From Virgibacillus_N oceani_A (GTDB taxonomy: Bacteria; Bacillota; Bacilli; Bacillales; Amphibacillaceae): 64,000 bases of DNA. Made by a program: the position numbers and the translations under genes. Numbering within the stretch: position 1 is the first letter of the stretch; each line of letters begins with the position of its first letter. The notes beneath the pieces are model-generated. The model was not told the DNA's origin and did no database searches. It saw only the letters and a list, made by a program, of their open reading frames with translations. The DNA lies in the NCBI GenBank assembly GCA_041521345.1, contig JBGOHB010000008.1; one strand, written 5' to 3'. Shown here in pieces: positions 53,630 to 62,332 of the stretch.

Positions 53630-54667
53630 TTACTCATTTTTACCTGCAAACTCGAGAATTTGTTCAAAGAATTCATCATCACCTATCAGTTCCTTAAATG
53701 CTGGATAAGCTTCTTGTGAAATTTCCACAAACTCTTCCTGCTGCTCAGGAGTTAATTCGTTAACTTCCATACCTTGGGATGTAACCTCTTCAATAATACT
53801 TTCAGCATTTGATGCATCATTTTCTACTTTCCATTGTTGTACCTCTTGTGTTGCTTCTTCTAAAATTTGTTGTTGTTCTTCATTTAAAGCACTGAATTGA
53901 TCATCATTAATACCTACAACCCAAGCTTCAGCCATATGGTTTGAAATAGTCAGATAGTCTTGAACTTCATGCATATTCGAAGATACAACGACACCTAATG
54001 GATTTTCCTGTCCGTCTATCGTACCTAGTTGAAGCGCATTATACACCTCACTAAAGTCCATCGGAGTAGTTACAGTTCCCGCACCTTCAAAAAACTCCAC
54101 CCATAGAGGGCTATTTGGAACTCGTAACTGCAAACCATTTAAATCTGCAGGTCCTGTAATCGGATGTGCCGAATTGGTAATTTGTCTAAACTCACGAGAC
54201 CAGTAACCGATCCCCTTAATACCTAATTCATCATGAATTTCTGTCAACAACCCGCCCGCAAGGTCACTATTCAGGAACGAAATGAATTGATCAGTGTCAT
54301 CAAATAAATAAGGAATACTGATCGCATTAAATTTTGGCTCAAAATTGGCGTAAAGTGATGTAGAAAGCGCCAACATATCCAAGCTGCCTTCCCCAAGCTG
54401 TTTTACAGCTGCTGAAGGATCTCCGCCATATAATGACCCATTTGGATGAACGGAGATTTCAATGGAGCCTTCACTTTTCTCCTCTACCACATTTGCAAAC
54501 TCATTTGCAGCTTCTGTGATAGGTGAAGTATCCGGATCTGGTGTAGCCAGCCTAAAAGAAACAGTATCTCCCCCCTCATTACCTTCACTTCCACTAGTCT
54601 CCTCTCCACACGCACTTAACATCATTATTAATGAAATAAATAGTGATACCATGAAAATTTTTCTCAC
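53630..54667 (-). CDS. dctP: TRAP transporter solute-binding lipoprotein (DctP family)
   Basis: Receptor of 345 aa. The open frame extends to 54742, but GTG 54667 follows AAGGGGG and gives a proper lipoprotein signal ending LSAC. Family blocks: FRLATPDPDTSPITEAANEF, VHPNGSLYGGDPSAAVKQLG, GLQLRVPNSPLWVEFFEG with the ligand-binding Arg, and DFSEVYNALQLGTIDGQENP. First gene of the transporter-catabolic cluster. A candidate cre lies 30-45 bp upstream of the start. Confidence 0.93.
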   Translation of the reverse strand: MRKIFMVSLFISLIMMLSACGEETSGSEGNEGGDTVSFRLATPDPDTSPITEAANEFANVVEEKSEGSIEISVHPNGSLYGGDPSAAVKQLGEGSLDMLALSTSLYANFEPKFNAISIPYLFDDTDQFISFLNSDLAGGLLTEIHDELGIKGIGYWSREFRQITNSAHPITGPADLNGLQLRVPNSPLWVEFFEGAGTVTTPMDFSEVYNALQLGTIDGQENPLGVVVSSNMHEVQDYLTISNHMAEAWVVGINDDQFSALNEEQQQILEEATQEVQQWKVENDASNAESIIEEVTSQGMEVNELTPEQQEEFVEISQEAYPAFKELIGDDEFFEQILEFAGKNE

Positions 54668-54696
54668 CTGTATTACCCCCTTGTTGTTATTTTTTA

Positions 54697-54712
54697 ATGT
54701 TAGCGTTTTCTT
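54697..54712. promoter_or_regulatory. Candidate cre (CcpA) site before dctP
   Basis: On the minus strand AAGAAAACGCTAACAT matches WTGNAANCGNWNNCWW with one mismatch. It overlaps the likely promoter area (TTGAAG ... TAACAT) of the dctP operon, which fits repression by CcpA. Confidence 0.55.
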
Positions 54713-54726
54713 CAAGTTACAAATAA

Positions 54727-54760
54727 AAACCCTCCGACACAAAACAGGAAGGTTTTTTAT
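54727..54760 (-). terminator. Hairpin between rpiR and dctP
   Basis: AAAACCTTCC pairs with GGAGGGTTTT (one G-U), followed by TTTATTTG on the minus strand. It may be a second terminator for rpiR or an attenuator in the dctP leader. Confidence 0.5.
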
Positions 54761-54830
54761 GTTGATAAGAAGAATTCCTTCGCCATTTTAATAATATCAT
54801 TAATGGAAATTATCTTCAAGATTAATTAAT

Positions 54831-54869
54831 AAAAAATGAAGAAATATTTTTTCGTTAACATTTTCTTCA
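54831..54869 (-). terminator. Terminator of the RpiR gene
   Basis: TGAAGAAA/TTTCTTCA perfect 8-bp stem with a 17-nt loop, followed on the minus strand by TTTTTTATT, six bases after the rpiR stop. Confidence 0.7.
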
Positions 54870-54874
54870 TCTTA

Positions 54875-55741
54875 TTACATTTTCTTCTCTATCGTAGAAT
54901 TTCTTGTTTTTTGCAGATTCTCATAGTATTTCTCATAATCATTCATTGCCAATACAGCCACTAATACATCAATAATGGTTAATTGAGCAATCCTTGAAGA
55001 AATAGCATCCGTACGGAATAAAGTTTCCTTGGAGGCTGTATGTAATAAAATATCTGAGATCTGGGTAATAGGTGACTTAGAGGAATTAGTAATACAGATT
55101 ACTGTGGCTCCTGCTTTTTTCGCCAGCTTCATTGCATGAAGGACGTCCCTGTTTGACCCAGTATGAGAAATACCTATCACGACATCCTCTTTTCCTAATG
55201 CACTTGCTGACATTGACTGCAAAACTGCATCACTATAAGCAAAAACTTTTAATCCCATTTTTAATAACTTATGCTGGGCATCTATCGCAACTGCACCAGA
55301 TCCACCTGTTCCATAGAATTCAATTGTTCTTGCTTTAGTGATCGCTTCCACCGCAAGAATAATTTCTTCATCACTACAAACTTCTATTGAATCATATAGC
55401 GCCTGAATATTTGATTGAAAAATCTTTTTCTTAATAGTAAGGACATCATCCCCTTTTTCAATCACTTCATGGATTTGTTTCTCTGGGGAAATCACATCTT
55501 TTGCTAAATGAATTTTTAAATCTTGGAATCCTTTATAGCCCAATCGCTTACATAAACGAACAACAGAGGACTCACTCGTCTCACTTCGTTCTGCTACCTC
55601 TGTAATTGAAAGATGAATAATTTCTTCAGCATTCTCTTCTATGAAACTCACTACTTTTTTCTCTGCACCTCTGAGCTTTGGAAAAGTAGCTTCTATTCGA
55701 GCAAAAAAACCAGGGTTTTTATTCACTTTTAATTTTTCCAT
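54875..55741 (-). CDS. RpiR-family regulator with SIS domain
   Basis: A 288-aa transcription factor. Residues 10-85 form the RpiR HTH (RGAEKKVVSFIEENAEEIIH, then SITEVAERSETSESSVVRLC and KRLGYKGFQDLKI). Residues 125-260 form a sugar isomerase (SIS) domain with EFYGTGGSGAVAIDAQHK and GISHTGSNRDVLHAM, which normally bind a sugar phosphate. ATG 55741 with GGAG at eight bases is preferred over GTG 55750. It precedes the TRAP/ADH/aldolase/kinase cluster and is its likely regulator, responding to a phosphosugar intermediate. Confidence 0.93.
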   Translation of the reverse strand: MEKLKVNKNPGFFARIEATFPKLRGAEKKVVSFIEENAEEIIHLSITEVAERSETSESSVVRLCKRLGYKGFQDLKIHLAKDVISPEKQIHEVIEKGDDVLTIKKKIFQSNIQALYDSIEVCSDEEIILAVEAITKARTIEFYGTGGSGAVAIDAQHKLLKMGLKVFAYSDAVLQSMSASALGKEDVVIGISHTGSNRDVLHAMKLAKKAGATVICITNSSKSPITQISDILLHTASKETLFRTDAISSRIAQLTIIDVLVAVLAMNDYEKYYENLQKTRNSTIEKKM

Positions 55742-55898
55742 ACAATACACTCCATCTTTATAATTTTAGTGATCATATATTTTTCAAACAAACTCGAAAA
55801 CCATTTTCATTATTTCTTATAAACAAGAATACTGCATTACTAATCAAGAAATGCTTATAATAAAAATAGTACATTTTTTATTAAAAATGAGCAAATTT

Positions 55899-57023
55899 TC
55901 ATTTCATCGAAGTAGTGTAATGCATAATTTGCTTCGTTTGTTCATACAGTAACGATTCTGCATTTTCCATGCATTCACTTAACGACATGGGTTTGTTCAC
56001 AATAGAAAAACATCCTGAAAATTTACTTCTCAGTTTATCTAAATCCCCGTCTAAGCTGCCTGATAATAACACAACTGGCACATGATATTTTTCAGCTAGG
56101 TAAGCCACATAACTGGGAGCCTTGCCGTATAAGGTTTGCTCATCACTTTTCCCTTCACCTGTAAAGACAAGATCAGCATTACGAATGGAATCTTGCAAGA
56201 ACATAGCATTCGCTAATAACTCAGCACCTGAGACTAACTGAGCACCCAATGCATATAATCCAAATCCTAAACCGCCAGCTGCTCCAACTCCAGGAACATT
56301 TTTAAACGAAGAGTTAAATTCTTCCTCAACTAAACTCCCGAAATTATATAAAGCTTTATCATATTGTTCTACTTGATTGGGGCTTGCACCTTTTTGTGGA
56401 CCAAAAATGACACTCGCTCCTCTAATGCCAGATAATGGATTATCTACATCACATGCAACATTTATTTTCAAATTTTGAAGTCGATGATCTAAATCCTCAA
56501 AGCTTATTTCACGAATGCGGAACAAGTCCTTCCCAAACCCCTCTACTTGGTTACCACCCTCATCCCAGGCTTTCATTCCTAAAGCAATCAACATTCCCAA
56601 TCCGCCATCATTCGTTGCGCTTCCCCCTATACCAATAATAATGGATGAGCACCCTTTATCCAATGCATCTTTTATTACCTCACCAAGGCCAAATGTTGTG
56701 GTATTATCTATATTCCTTTTATTTTCGGGCACTTGTATTAGTCCTGCGATTAATGCCAATTCAATTATTGCTTGATTATCTTCAGTAATGGCGTAAGTCG
56801 TCTCGATATAGTTTCCTAATGGTCCTTTACATCTAACCTTTATTAGTTCAGCATAGTTAGACACTGACATGGCATCTAAAGTACCTTCCCCGCCATCTGC
56901 CATCGGCCTCATGGTTACGGAATAAGTATCATTAACATCTAAAATTGCTTTTTTCATTGTTTCCGATACTTTTACTGCATCTAAACTACCTTTAAATGAA
57001 TCTGGTGCAATTACTATTTTCAA
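55899..57023 (-). CDS. glxK: Glycerate kinase (GlxK/GarK family)
   Basis: Phosphorylates D-glycerate, in this family usually at position 2. 374 aa, full length. Blocks: VIAPDSFKGSLDAVKVSETM, RPMADGGEGTLDAM, IGIGGSATNDGGLGMLIALG, FGPQKGASPNQV, GVGAAGGLGFGLYALG and FTGEGKSDEQTLYGKAP, all diagnostic. TTG start at 57023 with GGGGGG at seven bases. Same strand as the downstream RpiR-TRAP cluster and separated by about 150 bp. It would take up glycerate produced by the 2-hydroxyacid dehydrogenase. A paralogue begins at the right edge of the window. Confidence 0.95.
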   Translation of the reverse strand: MKIVIAPDSFKGSLDAVKVSETMKKAILDVNDTYSVTMRPMADGGEGTLDAMSVSNYAELIKVRCKGPLGNYIETTYAITEDNQAIIELALIAGLIQVPENKRNIDNTTTFGLGEVIKDALDKGCSSIIIGIGGSATNDGGLGMLIALGMKAWDEGGNQVEGFGKDLFRIREISFEDLDHRLQNLKINVACDVDNPLSGIRGASVIFGPQKGASPNQVEQYDKALYNFGSLVEEEFNSSFKNVPGVGAAGGLGFGLYALGAQLVSGAELLANAMFLQDSIRNADLVFTGEGKSDEQTLYGKAPSYVAYLAEKYHVPVVLLSGSLDGDLDKLRSKFSGCFSIVNKPMSLSECMENAESLLYEQTKQIMHYTTSMK

Positions 57024-57526
57024 TTAGAATCCCCCCTACTTTTCATCATAAATTTAACACTATTTTAGTGAAAGATACAATGATTAAAGATATAAATGGT
57101 TTTTCTAAGTGTTAGATATCTACTTTTGCTTGGTGGTATAGAGATGTTTTGTGAAGAAATTGATAAGCTACCTTCAATTATTTCACTTAAAATCAGCCTT
57201 ATAAAAATAAAAGGCATAGAGCAAAAAAACTCTACACCTTTTCCACATTATAAAACCCATTTTGCCAAAAGAAGAAGAACGAAATCCTTCGCGAGGCAAA
57301 AACATTCGAAAAGAATTCACACCTATAATAATAAAGCATGCCCTCCCTGTGGTATGATTTATTCGCGAAAACAAAACACCAGACAAGAGAGAGGCATGCT
57401 TTTCTATAAAAAGTATACCACGATTTGAAAATAAAAAAACCTACATATTTTACAATTAATTGAACTCCTCCTTTCTCTTCTGATGATTTCTTTCGTAACT
57501 AAGGTGTAGAAAATGTTTCGGTTAGT
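57024..57526. other. Intergenic region with possible IS remnant
   Basis: No supported gene. AAAGCATGCC at 57333 and its complement GGCATGCTTT at 57393 form a widely spaced inverted repeat. Between and after them are a -10-like TATGAT and a short start MLFYKKYTT closed by a stop, resembling the upstream part of an IS1182-type transposase gene. This identification is weak. Confidence 0.3.
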
Positions 57527-57977
57527 CAACTATGTAATAAAAGCAGTGTTTCCAGGGAAACTTTTTAGTATCATTTTCATGACAAGTATGATTTAATGAG
57601 CTGGATTTATGGTGAGCAAAAAAGGAGCATTATGGATAAATATTTTGCAAGTGAACCGTGCTGTTTGCAGGGTTTTACATTTAGTGCAAGTATATTCAAA
57701 TTTTTATCAAAAAGGTTTCTCTAGTACATCTTACAAAATCTTGAAAAAGTAATGAACGATTTATACGAATGATATCTTTACAACGGTGATAAGAGAATTG
57801 ACTGGTAAAGAGGTGATTTCAGATGAAATGACTTTTTATATAAAATCTAATTCTTATGGTGCGGTGGCGATGACGAAAGAATGGGTTGAATCTAATATGA
57901 TCATAGATGAAGAAGAATTATCCGTTTTAATCGCTAATGCTATGCCACCCAAAATGAAAAATTATTTAGAACGATAA
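57527..57977 (+). pseudogene. TetR/AcrR-family regulator, broken
   Basis: Blocks of one TetR-like protein appear in order. QLCNKSSVSRETF, a TAG where Tyr is expected, YHFHDKYDLMSWIYGEQKRS and IMDKYF represent the end of the HTH and helix 4. After frame changes come YQKGFSSTSYK-like and KVMNDLYE blocks, and finally an intact C-terminal stretch from 57786 (RELTGKEVISDEMTFYIKSN, then YGAVAMTKEWVE) to the stop. The first half of the HTH is absent. It resembles DhaS-like regulators. Non-functional. Confidence 0.7.
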
Positions 57978-58038
57978 TTTGAAAAAATTAATTATAATCA
58001 TGGACTGGGATACTTGATCAGTTTATGATTGTCTCATA

Positions 58039-58097
58039 AATCAAGCGTGGTACCTCTATCATTTTATGATGGTAGATACCACGCTTGATTATTTTAT
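58039..58097 (+). terminator. Strong terminator hairpin
   Basis: AATCAAGCGTGGTA and its exact complement TACCACGCTTGATT form a 14-bp stem, extended by an inner CTATCAT/ATGATGGTAG stem, then ATTTTATT. It follows the TetR remnant and also separates the minus-strand DnaD-like gene. 58098-58336 shows no gene. Confidence 0.8.
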
Positions 58098-58336
58098 TAC
58101 CGCATATCAACCAACCACCATCAACAGGAAAGGATCGACCACTAATAAAATGTAACAATTATTTTTCTATTACTGATTAGAACCATACCAATAACCTCTA
58201 TATATATTTTTTTATTAGTTAAACTAAACTCCATTTTACTTTCCCCAAAACTTTTCATCTATATTCACTTCCAGCATTCACTCATATTTCCCACTTCAAG
58301 TGTATGTGCCTTTTTATTCATATCTCAAAACACCCT

Positions 58337-59233
58337 CTATCCCAAATTCGCCAGCATCTGTTTAATCTCATCCGTTTCCTTATCAACATCACCTGGCAAG
58401 GCCGTCTCCCGAGCATGCTCTTGCTCTTTCTTCTTTCTTTTTTGCTCCAAAAACCAGCCCGGGATAACTTCTTCTTTGGCCTGGCTAGCACCAGACGGAC
58501 ACCCTCCCTTCCTAGACAGACTTTTCCTGCGAAAACGCTCTTCTTCTGTCCGTGCTTCTTCCACACTACGAATACCCTTCTTCTCCCAGTTTTCCAAAAT
58601 AGCGCGTACATACCCCCAGCTTGTTTTCCCGCGATCTAATGCTCGTTTCATTGCATGTAACACCAGCTGCTCTCCCATGTTATTTACCCAGTGGAGGAGT
58701 TCTCGGCTTACATAGGGACTCGCAAGGCCGAAATTTTCTTCAAAAAATACGATGGTGCTGTCTGCTGCAACTGTCTTGTCTTGTTTTTTCTTGTTTTCTT
58801 TTCGTTTAATTAATGCGCCCGCATCCCGGTCTGCAAGGTGGTCCATACCCTCGTCCTCAACCTGGTTAGTTAACCGGCCAGCTCCCACCTTGTCTCCTGC
58901 TTCATTCGACAAATTCCGAGAAGCAACAGACACCTCCTCTTCCCCACTCAATCTCACCATCCGATAAACCGGCGCCTGATTCCTGCTCCGTGATTGAAAA
59001 TCAATATATCCCTTCTCCTTCAGCTCCGTCCTGGCTCGTTTAAAAGAACTCTCCTTCAGACCTGACTTCATCCGAATGACCGGGGCAGCGACCGTAAAGG
59101 TTTCCACCCACCTTGCTTTATTATTAATGTGCATTAATGTATGCCATAACGTAACCGCTGAAGCCGACAACGGATTTCTTTCCACCTGATCGTAAAATGC
59201 ATTGATTTCTTTGATATAATTCATTCTTTTCAT
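58337..59233 (-). CDS. DnaD/DnaB_2-domain replication-type protein
   Basis: A 298-aa protein. Residues 1-95 are a winged-helix region like phage replisome organisers (NAFYDQVERNPLSASAVTLW, then LKESSFKRARTELKEKGYI). Residues 160-225 hold the DnaD C-terminal domain (FFEENFGLASPYVSRELLHW, then VLHAMKRALDRGKTSWGYVR and AILENWEKKGI), which binds DNA and aids helicase loading. The tail is highly basic and lysine/arginine-rich. GC content and codon use look higher than in neighbours. Phage or mobile-element origin is likely. A decayed relative lies at 46015. Confidence 0.85.
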   Translation of the reverse strand: MKRMNYIKEINAFYDQVERNPLSASAVTLWHTLMHINNKARWVETFTVAAPVIRMKSGLKESSFKRARTELKEKGYIDFQSRSRNQAPVYRMVRLSGEEEVSVASRNLSNEAGDKVGAGRLTNQVEDEGMDHLADRDAGALIKRKENKKKQDKTVAADSTIVFFEENFGLASPYVSRELLHWVNNMGEQLVLHAMKRALDRGKTSWGYVRAILENWEKKGIRSVEEARTEEERFRRKSLSRKGGCPSGASQAKEEVIPGWFLEQKRKKKEQEHARETALPGDVDKETDEIKQMLANLG

Positions 59234-59290
59234 CCCTTCTTATTGAATAACCGTTTCCGTACTACCGCCAAAATTCGGGGAGCAACTGGT

Positions 59291-59318
59291 GCGAGCATTT
59301 AGCGCAGCCCCAGGCACT
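59291..59318. repeat. Dispersed repeat, copy 1
   Basis: GCGAGCATTTAGCGCAGCCC and the following CAGGCACT are repeated almost exactly at 59980-60008. The two copies bracket the sigma factor gene in direct orientation. Confidence 0.65.
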
Positions 59319-59333
59319 CACCACCCCACTCCC

Positions 59334-59903
59334 CTACAACTCCAATAATTGCGTGACCGCGGAGAAAGTTGGCTCTGCGCGCAGTTTCCTCCTTGCTTCT
59401 CTCCCCCAGCTTTTTACCGCATCGACCGATACACCTTTTAAAGCCGCGATTTCCTTCAGCGGCATCCCTACAATGATGTAATAATACACCCAATTCCATT
59501 GATTTTCCGTGAGTGCTGCCTTTACTTCTTCCCATATCTTTGTATCCTTCACCGCGATACCTGAACTATCGATCACCGGCATTTTTTTGAGACCGGACCG
59601 GTTACCGTTCTCCAATCGAAGCTTTTCATTATGGATAAACATTTCCGTTTTATATTGATCTCTTCCTTTCTTGCGGAGCTTATCAATTAATTGATTGCGG
59701 ATGTTGTAGTTAAAAAATGTAGAAAGCGGCCCTTTATCCGGCTCGTATTTCTTGTAGGCCATCCACATAGCATACAGCCCTTCCAGATAAAACTCACGAT
59801 GGGTATCATAAATACCCAAGCGTTGCATATGGAAGTAGATCCTTTTCTCATTCTGCTTAAAAACCTCCTCAAAGCTCATTCGCTCATCCTGATTCATCTC
59901 CAT
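59334..59903 (-). CDS. Sigma-70 family RNA polymerase sigma factor
   Basis: A 189-aa two-domain factor. Residues 10-80 correspond to region 2 (FEEVFKQNEKRIYFHMQRLG, then LEGLYAMWMAYKKYEPDKGP and FFNYNIRNQLIDKLRKKGR). Residues 125-180 are region 4 with the HTH (GMPLKEIAALKGVSVDAVKS followed by WGREARRKL). There is no region 1.1 or 3 and no anti-sigma gene adjacent. Size resembles alternative factors such as SigH/ComX-type or phage-encoded ones; I cannot decide. ATG 59903 follows AGGGGA. Close to an XRE gene and a comK homologue. Confidence 0.88.
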   Translation of the reverse strand: MEMNQDERMSFEEVFKQNEKRIYFHMQRLGIYDTHREFYLEGLYAMWMAYKKYEPDKGPLSTFFNYNIRNQLIDKLRKKGRDQYKTEMFIHNEKLRLENGNRSGLKKMPVIDSSGIAVKDTKIWEEVKAALTENQWNWVYYYIIVGMPLKEIAALKGVSVDAVKSWGREARRKLRAEPTFSAVTQLLEL

Positions 59904-59979
59904 TTCCCCTCCCTTTTCATAGATTCACTGTTCGACATAATATGACAAAAACCGGGAAGTGACACCTCTTTTCGACGGG

Positions 59980-60051
59980 ACGAGCATTTTAGCGCAGTCC
60001 CAGGTACTTCGACGAGGTACTTCGCCGGGCACTTCGGCGGGCACCGCGACG
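59980..60051. repeat. Dispersed repeat copy 2 with a GC-rich 12-bp tandem array
   Basis: 59980-60008 repeats the sequence at 59291-59318 with three differences. It runs directly into four tandem units of 12-13 bp: GGTACTTCGACGA, GGTACTTCGCCG, GGCACTTCGGCG and GGCACCGCGACG. The array is far richer in GC than its surroundings and lies 80-150 bp upstream of the sigma factor start, and 325 bp before the plus-strand XRE gene. Remaining 60052-60375 has no gene. Confidence 0.7.
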
Positions 60052-60375
60052 CCTCCTCCCACTCCGCAACTACACACCCCACATAATAATGTGCTCCGGA
60101 GAAATATTCCTACATACTATTTTCATTTATCCCGCCGCTAACTTACCTATTTACACGCCTAAAATTGAAAAACCACTCATTTTCGTTGGCAAAAATCCCA
60201 TTTTCATACCATCTCTTGAAGTTAGCGCACTTTCCATTTACATAAGCAAAACTCTTCTATTTACAAATCTACTAAAATATTTTTCTCTTATTTTACATTT
60301 AATGGAAATATACCGTCTACAGACTGTGTACGCTCTCCTCGTTGCCTTAGATAATGTAGAAAAGGACGGGTAACG

Positions 60376-60654
60376 ATGGACGAGAGAAAGAGAATGAGGA
60401 ATAGAGACAAAAAAATATTTCAACTTGCCGTTGGTAGAGTTATTCGCAAAAGAAGAATCTTCCAGGGAGATACGATGGAAGAACTTGCAGGGGATATCGG
60501 CATCGATGCAAAACACCTCAATGATATCGAACTCGGACATAAGGAAGTAGGCTCTTACATACTGGCTCTGCTCCAAATAGAATTAAACTTCAGCTCAGAT
60601 GAATACTTGCAAGAGTTCAAACAAATGAAAGCAGAATGGGAAGAAGAAGATTGA
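60376..60654 (+). CDS. Small XRE-type regulator
   Basis: A 92-aa protein with a helix-turn-helix at residues 14-70 (AVGRVIRKRRIFQGDTMEEL, then GIDAKHLNDIELGHKEVG) and an acidic tail MKAEWEEED. It has the HTH_3 layout but a basic N-terminal extension. RBS is GGACGGG/ACGG-type and only moderate. It precedes the comK homologue by about 140 bp on the same strand, so it may regulate it or be co-expressed. Confidence 0.8.
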   Translation: MDERKRMRNRDKKIFQLAVGRVIRKRRIFQGDTMEELAGDIGIDAKHLNDIELGHKEVGSYILALLQIELNFSSDEYLQEFKQMKAEWEEED

Positions 60655-60796
60655 AGGCAGTCCACTTCATCGCTATTCAGCATTTGCCACATCACCATCA
60701 CCCCAGATCTATCAGCTTCATCCCGCTCCTTCACCAATCCTCACTCCACCTCTTTCGTTTCGTCATATCACTGTCCAACAAAGGAGACAAAGACAA

Positions 60797-61252
60797 ATGA
60801 TACGAGAAACTTACCAAATCAATGAACAAACCATCGCCCTTTGCCCCGCAAAAGAATTGGATCATGACACCATCGTACTGGAACAAGCGGCGACATACCG
60901 GGTACGCAAAACACCGATGCAGCTGATCAAGGAAGCATGCATAGCCAACTGGTCCACCTATGAAGGAAAACGTCAGGCGGTCATCCATCATACGAAATTC
61001 AGAAAGAAAGTTCCCATTCCCATCAACTTAGAAAAGAACATCTTCACATTCCCAACCCACGCCACCTCAGATTTTGATTGCCACTGGATCTTTTTCCATC
61101 ATATTGCACACATTCAAAAACAACAGAATCAAACAGTGATCACATTTAAAAATAACAAACAGCTGCCACTGCCATTGTCGCCTTACATATTCAAAAAGCA
61201 ATATGAGCGAACACTGTCCTGCATGATTGAAGTGAATGGGATTTATCGTTAA
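60797..61252 (+). CDS. comK: ComK family competence transcription factor
   Basis: A 151-aa protein resembling ComK: N-terminal YQINEQTIALCPAKELDHDT, then the conserved STYEGKRQAVIHHTKFRKKV, VPIPINLEKNIFTFPTHATS, and CHWIFFHHIAHI, corresponding to the family blocks SSYEGR, PI-x-I, FFPT and W-x-F/S. B. subtilis ComK has 192 aa; this is shorter at both ends, near the short ComK forms of other Bacillales. It would activate DNA-uptake genes through AT-box sites. RBS AAAGGAGA before ATG 60797. Adjacent XRE and sigma factor genes may control it. Confidence 0.85.
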   Translation: MIRETYQINEQTIALCPAKELDHDTIVLEQAATYRVRKTPMQLIKEACIANWSTYEGKRQAVIHHTKFRKKVPIPINLEKNIFTFPTHATSDFDCHWIFFHHIAHIQKQQNQTVITFKNNKQLPLPLSPYIFKKQYERTLSCMIEVNGIYR

Positions 61253-61391
61253 GCAGCCAGCAGCACCAATATCACCACTTCCAAGGAAAGGGAAAGCTCT
61301 ACCGTCTTTTCTTATTTACAACGGTTACTGCCCGAGAAACCCTTGGAAAAAAACACATACAAATAATTTTCCGGTTCAAGATGAAAAAGTA

Positions 61392-61429
61392 ATGCACCGG
61401 AAGAAGAGATGATCTTCCTTCCCGGTGCA
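61392..61429 (-). terminator. Hairpin between comK and the coiled-coil gene
   Basis: TGCACCGG...CCGGTGCA with inner GAAGa/tCTTC pairing. On the minus strand it is followed by TTACTTTTTC. Rest of 61253-61570 has no gene apart from the RBS AGGAGGTG for the next ORF. Confidence 0.5.
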
Positions 61430-61570
61430 GTAGACCTACTTACCTGCTGGACAGCGGGTTGACTGGCAGGTTCCTTCCTATACCGTTTACACCACAGCAT
61501 ACCACTTCAACATATACACCGCAGAAGCTTATGAACCTCTATTGCATCCTGATCCACAGGAGGTGAAACA

Positions 61571-62296
61571 ATGGCTTTAGTTATTTTATTATGTTTACTT
61601 ATTGCTGCAATTGGCTACATTTGGAAGTACCGAAAAGAGACAGCTCTTTGGAAAAAGATCCTGATTACCTTTTCAGCTTTCATTGTATTCATCATCACTG
61701 CCGTAAACCTCTCTCCTACAGCTGAGACAACACAGAAATTATCAGATGCGGAAACAGAGAATGAGGAATTATTATTGGAAATTGCCGACCTGAAAGCTGC
61801 GAATGCGGATCTGTTGACCCAATTGGAAGAGGCGGAACAGGAGGACGGCGAACTAGCAGAAGCTTATGAATCGATAACAGAGGAGTATGACGATCTCGAA
61901 GAATCATATAGCGAATTAGAGGAAGAAAATAAAAAAATAACAGACGATTTTGAAGATCTTGTGGTAGAATTAGAAGAGGCAGAAAAGCTGGTGGCATCTT
62001 CTACTACTGAATCAAGCGACAGTGGGACAAGCGCTTCAAGCAGTGATGATAATTCCACCACTTCGGAAAGCGACGCTGGCAATGACACTTCATCAAATAG
62101 CAGCACGGAAGTCAGTGCTTCCAGCGACGATGACAGCAATCAAACCGGAAATGCAGCTTGCGATATTAAAGGCAGTGAAAGTGGAATCTATCATGTGCCT
62201 GGGAGCACCTATTATGACCGGACAACCAATGTCGTCCAGTGGTTCTGTTCCACGGAAGAAGCCGAGAATGCCGGTTACAGAGCACCAAGGAATTAG
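61571..62296 (+). CDS. Membrane-anchored coiled-coil protein with sunset-like C-terminal domain
   Basis: A 241-aa protein. Two membrane helices occupy residues 2-18 and 27-46. Residues 52-140 are an acidic coiled coil with leucine heptads (LEEAEQEDGELAEAYESITE and similar). Residues 141-192 are a low-complexity Ser/Thr/Asp/Asn linker. The C-terminus has CDIKGSESGIYHVPGSTYYD, then WFCSTEEAENAGYRAP, the pattern I know from sunset/Ada-like metal-binding domains in surface and nuclease proteins. The C-terminal domain is probably outside the cell. RBS AGGAGGTG before ATG. Function unknown; envelope or DNA-related roles are possible. Confidence 0.8.
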   Translation: MALVILLCLLIAAIGYIWKYRKETALWKKILITFSAFIVFIITAVNLSPTAETTQKLSDAETENEELLLEIADLKAANADLLTQLEEAEQEDGELAEAYESITEEYDDLEESYSELEEENKKITDDFEDLVVELEEAEKLVASSTTESSDSGTSASSSDDNSTTSESDAGNDTSSNSSTEVSASSDDDSNQTGNAACDIKGSESGIYHVPGSTYYDRTTNVVQWFCSTEEAENAGYRAPRN

Positions 62297-62332
62297 CGTC
62301 AAGCAATCATAAAAAATGAAAGGGGAGATGTA

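Noticed and set aside
57096..57428. 110-codon plus-strand ORF
   Set aside because: It crosses an inverted repeat and promoter-like sequence of a probable IS remnant; no RBS and no domain.
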